From Cunninghamia lanceolata (lineage: Eukaryota; Streptophyta; Pinopsida; Cupressales; Cupressaceae): a DNA stretch of 64,000 bases. The notes beneath the pieces are model-generated. The model had not been told where the DNA came from. It searched no databases and worked only from the letters and a program-made list of their open reading frames with translations. Positions 55,202 through 64,000 of this stretch are shown piece by piece. Positions within the stretch are counted from its first letter, which is position 1. Every line of letters starts with the position of its first letter. The position numbers and the translations under genes are program-made. Location: NCBI GenBank assembly GCA_027924645.1, contig BSBN01000297.1:310001-374000 (forward strand), given 5' to 3'.

Positions 55202-56028
55202 TGTTGAAATAACAAGGCAAGTGACATAATAAAAATATTAAAAATGTAGAGATTTAATTTGATTATGTGATTAAGTTAGTAAACTTTATCAATGAAAGAA
55301 TGAAGAAGCAAGTAGAAATCAACAAACACATAAAATACAAGCCATAAAGACATTGAATATACATGGAGAAACCCTCACAGTAAAAAATCCACCCTAAAGT
55401 GACCCAAGCTTGTATTATTCCAAACAAAGTAGTATAATAATGCAATCCTCTTATACCTTTGACTGTAGTCTAATAGCATAAGAGTACCTACAAGAGAACC
55501 TTACAATCCACTTTTCCATGCCTCTAATATATACAAAACTTAGAAACAAGAAACTATCAACTGGTATCCAAAACCATGAGCCATGGAAAAAATCTAATAC
55601 CCCTATGGTCATGGTCAAGTATCTCAAAATAGTTTACAACTCCTCATACACCTCTTACACATCTTACACCCCTCTTAGCCATCATGGATGTCATAGATTC
55701 TATCGTAACCATCCAATTAACCAAGATCCCAATCAACACTCTATAAGGGAATTCAATGTTTGTGTTATATCCACCAAATCAAGAAGATGCTTTGTAACTC
55801 CCAATTTTGACCTTTTCAATGTAACTTTCTTATTCAATGTCTTACACAATAACCCAAGTATCTTGGAGAATAAATAATAAATAAATAATGTTCCCACCCA
55901 CATATGGGCATCCCATTTTTGCCCACTCCAACATGTGTGGATATCATACATTCTTTATAATCTACATAATTAAATACAATTAAACAAGACTTAGGATTGC
56001 AACGTGAATGACACCCCTTATCCTAACA
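55202..56028 (-). repeat. Copia 5' LTR
   Basis: On the minus strand it starts TGTTAGGATAAGGGG and ends TTTCAACA next to the PBS. It aligns with 45,748-46,565. Confidence 0.85.
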
Positions 56029-58600
56029 TTTTTAAACCAAATTAATCCTATGGATAATGCCACTCATTATTGATGACCACAATTGACCTACTCACATTTC
56101 TACCACTTGTTCATACATTGTGCATTTATTAATGCCCTAATTTTACATTAGTGATATTTAACTTATGACACCCATTGAGGACCAAATTAATTCACAATGC
56201 TTATCTATTCACATTGACACATTTTAGTACCATATATTTGTTGATTTTTCATTGATCAAGAACTACCATTATGTCACATGTCATGAGGATATATACCATG
56301 ATCAATTGTACACCTTAAAAACAAAACTTGACAAAAACAAACACAATATTACATGTGCCTTCACAAACACATAATTGTATATATCCACTCACATGCTTAT
56401 ATCTATCGACATGATCACATATTAATGATTCTCACATGATTTTGATCAGGCCAATTAGGGCCATCTTACCTCATTACCTAGGTAATTATGCATCATTTTA
56501 TGATTCATGCCCATTACACTATCTGTTCCTTGTTGCACTATCTCGCCCATGTGGGGGAAATCATCTTGACATGCACTCACATGACCACATTTTACATTGT
56601 TGCACTCACACAACCTAACCATGTTATAAGATCCAACTTACCATGTTGGGGGGCATCATGCATCATTCCTTCCTTATCACATTGTTTACTCGCATGACCT
56701 AACAATGTTCTAAGAGTTACACTAGGTACACCATAACCTTCTCAACTTCATTGATTACATGTTATGCCATGTATCAAGATCTTTATTACCACTTGGGTCT
56801 TATCACCTCATCTAACTAATGTGTGCTTGTGCTCTTGGATGATGCATTGAGGACATATGTCAGCCTAGTGTCCCATGCACTTACATAAGTGTTTTTGGCC
56901 ATTAAGGGTCACATCACCATTCTTCATTTGCTTATACTAGGGGAAAAGTTGTATATTGTGATGATTATGGGGATGTTTTTGGAAAACGTGATTAGTGTGG
57001 ATAGGGAGGATTATAATCTAGAAGGTCTTAGATAAATGCCAAAGTTGGAGGAAGGAGATTTACAATTGACTTCCACATAAATCCTTATTATCTCTCAAAC
57101 AAAAAACCAAAATAAAAAATAATTTGTGGCTTCACAACCAAATGTAGGGTGATGCAAAAGGAGGTTGGAAATTTGAGAATGGGTTCTCAAGATTTTGTGG
57201 ATGATAGAATGTATTAGACAATGGAGGCCCTTGTTTCTTAGAATGGAGAAGGAAGGCTTAAACAAATTGTGAAGCTTTTATTTTTCAAAAATCTTTATCT
57301 AAGATTATATTTTGTTAAAATAATTAAGGATATAAGCAATTAAGGTGAGGCTCCCAAAATCACTACTCCAAAACCCTAGAGATTTTCTCCTCCTTCCAGG
57401 CCAGGGGTGTTGTCAAGAAGGTGAGAAAGAGGTTCATCCACATATTTGGGATAGTTAAGGCCAACTAACAAGAGTGGGTATGCTCTCCTGCACTTCGGGC
57501 TCAACTAGACCCAGGAGGAATATTCCTATAGGTATGAAATGGAACATAAATACACATTTGCAGCCATACCCAATGTATACTTGACCCCCATAGCTGTCAA
57601 TAGGCCAAGACAAACTGGCTGCATAAACCTATACTCAAACTAATTATTGCACCATGCATATGCACCCAAAGATGACAACATTACATTCCTTAAGATGAAT
57701 CCACTTAGCATACACAAAATACAAGGTGCAAGCATGCATGAACATGATCCACAATGATTTAAACAATTTTAGATTGCATAAGATGATTCCCTGGTTATAA
57801 TACTCACAAACATCATGTGAAACCTAATCTAATCCTACTCCTACTCCTACAACTAACAGGATGAAGGATGATTGAAATATTGCCAGCCCTTCACCAAACT
57901 AGACCGATGCCTACTCCAATGGTCAACAAAGTCAATGAACAACAAAGAGGGAGGAGATACATCCAACAAAACATCAACAAAACTAGATAAATACTTGCAT
58001 ACAAGTCAAATATTACGTCTCATACAATGGACATACTTAATAATCCTGAGTAGAACAACAATAACCCATATGCAACAAAGAGAAGACCAACACAAAGGCT
58101 TTGTATTGCATTAAAATGTTGTCATACATTTAGCTAAACTCCAAAACATTCATACCAGCAAATGTGGTAAGAGAAAATACATAACTCTGTTTACTTGAAT
58201 CATTACAATCATCCATGGAGACATACTAGTAGATGTAGATATGCTTCACAAATCCTTCCTACACTCTACCAGACATATTCCTTCGTTTATAGCCCATATT
58301 GGCTTTTCTTGATGCCCTAAAATCACTTGAGACATTTTTAGATCCAAATTAACTTAGAGACCAACTTTATTACATCTTTTTAACATGTATATATAATTAC
58401 CATATCACTTGTTGTTCCGAGTGGGAAAATAAATTAGGGCGTCCATCTAAAATAATTAATTCCATCTACCCACCAACCTATATCTATTGCATTCAATTCC
58501 TCATCTACCTCCATCTGCGTACACTGGGAATTAATGGTATCTTCTGGGAGTTAGGGATGTGTTTGAATTGAAGAAAACATGAAAAAACCTGTTTTCGACA
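56029..58600. other. No gene recognised
   Basis: AT-rich. Frames are short and mostly overlapping (56,436-56,697; 57,872-58,114). CACATGACC and ACCATGTT words recur loosely at 56.2-56.7 kb without forming an array. A GC-richer patch near 57,480-57,530 is unassigned. Confidence 0.4.
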
Positions 58601-58611
58601 CCTTAAAATAG

Positions 58612-58990
58612 TTACTTTAACCTTTTTGAAACTTGGGAAGGAATCAAGAACTTTTCAATGAGTTCTTGGTCACCAGGAATTTGTTGAAACTCACTTCCAG
58701 TCTTATTTTTCTTCTTTGTCGGTGAGTCTCTATTGACCAAGAACTCTCTAAAATCCTTTCTTGTATCTTTTACTTCTTCCCTTCCTTGGGACCACTTTAC
58801 CCTTGTCCATGCCTTAGTCATTTTCATCATCATTTGCATTGCGGATCTTAGGCATCCACTAGCAACAAAATTAGAGTTTTCCAACTTCACTTTGCTTGCT
58901 TTGTTCCCTTTTGAAGACAAGTTCCACCTAACCAGGAACTTGCCGAAATCTTATTTCTTCCTTTTCCTTTGCCTTTTTGTAGAGCATAGA
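58612..58990 (-). other. Open minus-strand stretch with a repeated motif, function unknown
   Basis: The minus-strand frame reads DFGKFLVRWNLSSKGNKASK through KDFREFLVNRDSPTKKKN and SEFQQIPGDQELIEKFLIPS to a stop at 58,612. The FLVRW/FLVNRD-type segment appears two to three times, suggesting an internal repeat. It is lysine-rich. No ATG at the start of the best frame and no known domain, so I do not call it a gene. Confidence 0.3.
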
Positions 58991-59406
58991 ATCCAATCTA
59001 GATTTGTGGAACTTAAGAGGGTCCTAGGATTTGACGGGAAAAGACCACGAATGTGGACATATTTGAGTGGATAAGGAACCTTTGCTAAATGGGATGCTTG
59101 AGCATTTGTGGGGATATGGGATGGCTTGGGAAATGAGGAAAAGGAGGATGGATTTGGACACATCTAGGTCCACATCATGACCTCGCAAAATGAGATGCCA
59201 AGGGAAATGGGGGCCTGAGGACCCATTTAGGACATTACAGGAATACAAGGGGTTCAAATCTTGTGGAGTTTTGAGGCTCTTTAGTATGCTGCAGAGGTTT
59301 GGGTCACAAAAGGACATGTTCAGGTATACATTGAAATTTCACAAAATGACCTTCTCTTTGACTCGTCGAGAATGTAGGGGTGAAAGGGAACTAGGAATAT
59401 TGTGGG

Positions 59407-59437
59407 GTTTTCCTTGGTTCCGAGAACCAAGGAAAAC
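59407..59437. repeat. Perfect 14-bp stem hairpin
   Basis: GTTTTCCTTGGTTC (59,407-59,420), loop CGA, GAACCAAGGAAAAC (59,424-59,437). No mismatch. Surrounding sequence gives no clue to an element boundary. Confidence 0.85.
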
Positions 59438-59906
59438 ACTACAATTTCTTGGTAGGCCCAAAAGTTTCGACAAAGGCCTAACACTTAGAGTTTTAGGATC
59501 TTTTTAGGATTTTTGAGAAATTTTGTAGGTATTGAAGCAAGGTGAAACACAAAGGGACACACTTAGGATTTTGATGGGTTTTGCGCATGATTTAAGGGTG
59601 GAAAATCTGGGCACCAACACTGGCTCTAGTTGGGGACGTGTGTCAAAATTGGCACATTGAGAACCAATGATCTTCAGGGTGGACTACAAAAAGAAAAAAC
59701 AATAGGTGGAAAACAAACCAACGTATTTACAATGACGACATATACAACAAGACTCACAGTCATGGGCATGAAAGCATAAAAGGAAAGAATATTGTAATCA
59801 AAATTTTAACACCTGCACAAGAAGGATGAGTCTACTTGCCTCTGTCAAATACAAGTTGAATGAAGGAGTTGATTTCCATCAAACCAAATATACACTCACC
59901 ACCCAA

Positions 59907-60711
59907 CTACAACAAAAGATGGCTGCCACATGCCTGCACTAATATATAACCAATGCTCATGAAGTAGAGGCCAACTCCACCACAAACAACACCACTGCAT
60001 GGTAACCACAAATAACAAGTGCTTGACCTATCCCGTGCAACATCATGCTTATTCCCAGCAATAAGGGGTAATACATTACAAATTAGGTCAGTACCAAAAC
60101 ACATGGATGGTGACAAACATCCATCATCAAAAGATGCAACACTATAACATCTACCGACCTCTTCATGCAAATTGAGGTAAAAGGATAACACCTCCAACTC
60201 ACATTGCAAAGAGAAGTCTGCTTGACTGCACAAATGATCTACAAAAAGAGACACATCTTCTTGCAAATCAAATTGGAAGAATTCCAGCTTTGGCATACCT
60301 TCTAGCTGAGTTGCAACATGTTGATCTTTAACTTGGCATTTGGGTTGATGCTCAAAAAATACTTCACATCTATGCTGGACCCACATAAAAGGCTCCATCT
60401 CAAGCACAACACCATCATCCCTAGTAATAGATACTTGACCTTCAAAAAGGAAAGCTTCATAGTCACACAATGCCATCAAACTCTTGGATAATGGGAGACC
60501 AACATACACCATTTTCACTTGTGCTACTACACTCTTCAATATCTAAATCACAATCATGATTTAGGATACAATCAAAATCATGAACACAAAACTCAACACC
60601 ACAAGACACCTCAACTAAAGAACCAAATTCTTCCAATTGTCTCTTTGTTTCTTGTTTATCTTGACAATCTTCTGTGTCATATTTATTTCTGCAAATTAGC
60701 TGGTGACACAC
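59907..60711 (-). CDS. Hypothetical protein, one frameshift, downstream of a TATA box
   Basis: Two overlapping minus frames make one likely product. 60,711-60,463 encodes MCHQLICRNKYDTEDCQDKQ ... FGSLVEVSCGVEFCVHDFDC and an Asp/Cys-rich run. 60,539-59,907 continues in another frame with LPLSKSLMALCDYEAFLFEG, LEMEPFMWVQHRCEVFFEHQ and LQEDVSLFVDHLCSQADFSL, ending at a stop beyond LVQACGSHLLL. The join needs one frameshift between about 60,546 and 60,463. The product is acidic and rich in Cys, Phe and Leu. I recognise no domain. It is the longest intact unexplained frame in the right third. A minus-strand TATA at 61,281-61,288 and a long leader could drive it. It may be an accessory ORF of an unrecognised retroelement. 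Confidence 0.35.
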
Positions 60712-61280
60712 TTCTTCCTCATTTATTTTTCTCTCATTACTTTCCTGTGACCCATTTTAAGTACATGTTATCAACCAGATTTGCACCCTTGCTGAGTCTA
60801 TGAAAACTTGGCAATCTAGAGAAACATGGGAATGATCTTGAAGTGTGGGACCTTGCAATTTGAGATCAGACCTCTGGAGAAGGCCGACTTCCTCTTTCTA
60901 AGCCTATTACTTAGAGAAGTAACTAAATCTAATGCTAATGCTTGATGGGAAAAAGGGTTAGAAAGAAACTGAAATGAAATAAGTGATACACCATATTTAA
61001 ATGTGTTTGGCTGCAACTGAATCGACACAGTAATAATCTCACAGCTGGAAAGACTTACACAGACTCATATTGATTCTAACAGAGGTCAAGACAGAATAAT
61101 GGAGGAATGAAAGGGACCATTTTGTCCACAATACACAGCCTACACTGATCCAAAGAACAGACACAATGCTAAAATAATAAAAGAGAGGCAAAATACTAGT
61201 TTTTATTGATTATAGAGGCCAAGTAGCCATTACAAAATAGCCCAGAAGAACAACCAACAACAATACATCTGTTTCACATG

Positions 61281-61288
61281 TATATATA
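61281..61288 (-). promoter_or_regulatory. TATA box upstream of the 59.9-60.7 kb ORF
   Basis: The minus strand reads AATGCTATATATACATGTG. The ORF begins about 570 bases downstream, and splice-acceptor-like TTTGCAG (near 60,690) lies between. Confidence 0.35.
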
Positions 61289-61739
61289 GCATTTTTACAC
61301 TTTTGACCTCAGTCGATTACAATAAATTTGCCCCATGGGTTGTGCCAAAAAAATATCTGCCCTGAAGAGAAATCCACTTGCTAGAAGTTATGGCGTAAAA
61401 GATCTGGAACTAAGGCAGATAGAAGATATTTTGAATCTTCAATGCAAGCTACTGAATCATCGACCTGCACCCATAAATGCCACAAATATCTACATCTACA
61501 TATGTCAAATTGGTCGCTGAAACATCCAATCGATTGAGCATGCAAATCTAGATCCATTTTTTGAAAGTGAGAAAAATCCACTCAGAAGCCTGCCAAATGA
61601 AAGAGGAGGCAAAAACAAGCACTTTTGCCTTTTGAAGCATGTTGAAATTTGCCAGAATGAGGGAGATATGGGTGGTCAAAGCTGCGGTCAAACTACATCT
61701 TTATATCACTTGGCATATGCAAACTGCTTTGTATGCATC

Positions 61740-62948
61740 AGGTTGTCGGGGCGACCTCCAGCTAAGCTGCCGATGGGCATGTTACGCCGAAATGTTCATT
61801 GTATGTGCGCTTGCATTCAGCATCTAAATCAGCCTTTGAAATGCCTCTGTATATGCTTTTGTATGTTGCCTTGCATATACAATACAATGGCTACATATAA
61901 AAGCGGGCCCCTTTTGAATTGGCCTTTGGATCGGCCTTGACACGTGGCACCACCTGATTTGTCATTGAGTTGAGCATGAGACCCATCGCTGAGCAATTGC
62001 GTCCTCCTTATTGGCCATCGGAGAAACTTTGAGTTGAGTCGCCGATGGTTAATGTCACACCGAAATCCTTTGCATGTGCCTTTGTATATGCTTGTATCTG
62101 AGATACAATCTCATATACATACAATGCAGAACTCAAAGATTTATCAGCCACATTTAATTCTTCAAAACAGGTCCGGTTTGTATCTTTACCTTTTGTATAT
62201 CAGCCTTGTATATCACATATACAATGCGAACATACGAGCAGAACTGTATACAATCACTTGTACCTTGCAAACATGCATCTGACCTTTGTATGTTAATGTT
62301 GTATATTCCCTTGTATCTACCCCTTGTATGTTTAAACATACAATGTGAAAATACAAGCAAAAGATGCATAGAAACATGTCGGCCTTTATCAACTAAATTG
62401 CATACCTTTTCGGGTCCGAGCCTTGTATATCAGAAATGTATATGCCAATGTATATGCAGATTGTATGTTCAAAGATACAATCACATATATATGCAAAAAG
62501 CGGGCCCCACCCTTTATATCTCCCCTTTTGTATATTGCCTTAGCATATACAATGTGACCCTTGCATCTGCGAATGTATATTGCCCTTTGTATCTTGGCAC
62601 ATACATTTCTTTACCTTGTATCTCAGATTTGGTTTTGTATGTGAACTTGTATGTCCCCCTTGTATGTCAGCCTTGTATGTTACTTTGTATATGCATCGGG
62701 CCTTTGTATCTTTCGCCTTGTATGTTACCACCTTTGTATATGCATCGGGCTATTGGTGAGACTGTTGCATGAGTCGTCGATACACATTGTTTCACCGATG
62801 ATCCCTTGTACATTGACTTTGCATATCGCCTTTGTATATCAAACATACAGCGGCGAATGTATACCCCTTTGCATCTGATCTTTGCATCTTCCATTGTATA
62901 TACAATGGAAACCCGATGCACATTTCCCTTTGGATCTCGCCTTGTATA
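61740..62948. repeat. GTAT/ATAC palindrome field
   Basis: Dozens of CCTTGTATRT words and their complements fill 1.2 kb. Perfect palindromes include TTGTATGTTTAAACATACAA (62,324-62,343) and CCATTGTATATACAATGG (62,891-62,908), plus TTGTATC-tga-GATACAA near 62,093-62,109. Larger modules recur: GCCGATGG...CCGAAAT at about 61,770 and 62,041, and ATATAAAAGCGGGCCCC at 61,895 with a variant at 62,490. Frames such as 62,206-62,772 are side effects. Confidence 0.75.
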
Positions 62949-64000
62949 TGTTAGACTTAGGGCACACAACTGAGAGGGGGGGTGAATCAGTTGTGCAAAA
63001 CTTTCTCCAATTTACACACTTAAATCTTCTTGGTGATTAGCAGTATATTAAACATGAAACATAATGCATTCAAATCAAAAGCAGAAACTTATCAACACAA
63101 AAGACACTAAGATTTTGACGTGGAAAACCTGGTTTAGGGAAAAACCATAGGGTGATTAACCCAAGAATGTATTCTCTGTTAGAAGAATAGAAAGAACAAA
63201 ATGGCACATGCCAATTAGGGCTCACTGCCCGAGCACATTGCTCACAAGAGGCTCACTACCTACAAGAGACACACTATCTACAAGGAAATAAGTATCACAT
63301 ACATGAACTGGAAAATAGCATCTTCACCATGCTTGAAACAGTTCCATTAAGCTCAATACTTATGCTCTGCCTTTTGCTCTCCTCTTCGCTACCACACTTT
63401 CATCACGACACAACTCCTTTCAGAATGACTTCACAATCCCTTATTTATACAAGGCATCGACTTAGGAACAATCATCTAAGTCGGCAAACACCTACAAGAA
63501 CATCCGCAAGATGTGTAATACATCCGGTTGGCCAGTCTCAGGAAGAACACCAATATCCGGTGGTTATTCTTCAGATGCGAACTCTAACTTCAATGCGGAC
63601 CACCAACATGAACTGGACACGATCTAAAGATCACCACAACCTTTCCTGAATCACCAAGAACATCCGCACTTCATCTGCTTATTGGAATTCTTCTCTTCTT
63701 CATCCGGAACTTCAAGAACACAGTTTATCACCACTGTCACAAAGGAATAGGAGCTTTTGGACCTTCAAACTACGAACCAATCAAGTTGACACTTCAAAAG
63801 GACTTCCTCAACACTCCCTCAAATCCGCAGAATGGGTAATGCATTTCCGGATCTCACCAGACCTATCTGTGTCACTCTGTCACCTCTGAACACCTGTCAG
63901 AACCGGTTCTACTTGAGCAACCATAATTTCTTTAGATCTTTATGCGGACCTCTAAAAACTTGACTGGATCATCTCAAGACTTATACTACAAACCCTTTAA
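62949..64000 (-). mobile_element. LTR-like region entering from the right edge
   Basis: The plus strand starts TGTTAGACTTAGGGCACACA, with an inverted repeat CACAACTGA (62,965-62,973) and TCAGTTGTG (62,987-62,995) around a G7 tract. A minus-strand TATA box (TATAAATAAGGG, 63,441-63,449) precedes a leader that would end at 62,949 with CTAACA, fitting a minus-strand LTR 3' end. GACGTGGAAAACCTGG at 63,117 resembles a phrase common in plant LTRs. The frame at 63,329-63,649 is not convincing. Confidence 0.4.

Larger units (their letters stand above)
45748..56028 (-). mobile_element. Complete but dead Ty1/copia element, 10.3 kb, minus strand
   Basis: Paired LTRs (45,748-46,565 and 55,202-56,028) flank gag, integrase, RT and RNase H in copia order on the minus strand. 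The flanks TTTTC (left) and TTTTT (right) match at 4 of 5 bases, consistent with a decayed duplication. The LTRs differ at roughly 30 of 200 bases compared by eye, so the insertion is old. A 3.7 kb insertion splits the integrase, and a further ~0.9 kb segment lies between RNase H and the 3' LTR. Confidence 0.85.

Noticed and set aside
62206..62772. 188-codon frame in the GTAT field
   Set aside because: It arises from the repeated TGTAT words, with frames open on both strands. Cys/Tyr/Leu content only reflects the repeat.

Overview
The window looks like intergenic chromatin from a land plant with a very large genome. Nested Ty1/copia, Ty3/gypsy and L1-type LINE remains fill it, coding relics are riddled with stops, and I find only one candidate host-gene exon in 64 kb. 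A gymnosperm (conifer-like) source is my best guess, inferred from the density and age of the repeats and not from any diagnostic gene.

Layout. 1-3.3 kb: a repeat-rich, minus-strand LTR-like segment with a TATA box near its 3' side and an array of GGCGCA motifs. 3.7-7.0 kb: a decayed LINE, with a second copy of its 3' end at 18.4-19.0 kb. 7.0-8.3 and 19.0-20.3 kb: two copies of the flank that follows this LINE, which read as minus-strand LTR relics. 8,706-16,884: an 8.2 kb unit with TG...CA ends and a perfect 5-bp target duplication (CATGG). It carries hairpin arrays, a minisatellite, an internal TATA box, a probable leader intron, a ~1,130-codon ORF of unknown function, and a second TATA box near its 3' end. 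I read it as a giant solo LTR carrying its own gene. 16.9-28.6 kb: more minus-strand LTRs (a family with TGTMATGTCCCC ends), a copia RT relic, a LINE tail and a small LTR pair. 30.2-31.5 kb: the candidate host exon with a CpG-containing upstream region. 31.6-33.2 kb: foldback repeats, a possible SINE and a MITE-like element. 33.5-38 kb: a Ty3/gypsy gag-protease relic with a recent 652-bp tandem duplication. 38-45.7 kb: mostly unassignable. 45,748-56,028: a complete but dead minus-strand Ty1/copia element with paired LTRs and a 3.7 kb insertion in its integrase. 56-64 kb: unassigned DNA, a minus-strand unknown ORF at 59.9-60.7 kb with a TATA box upstream, a GTAT/ATAC palindrome field (61.7-62.95 kb) and the edge of another LTR-like element.

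The genes do not form a pathway. What ties the window together is repeated retroelement promoters, mostly facing minus, and the many inverted-repeat structures inside long LTRs. The best candidates for something undescribed are the 8.2 kb ORF-bearing LTR with its alternating minisatellite and hairpin blocks, the ~38-bp-period GGCGCA array beside an LTR that shares its core promoter, and the GTAT/ATAC palindrome field. All identities come from reading translations by eye; no database search was possible.
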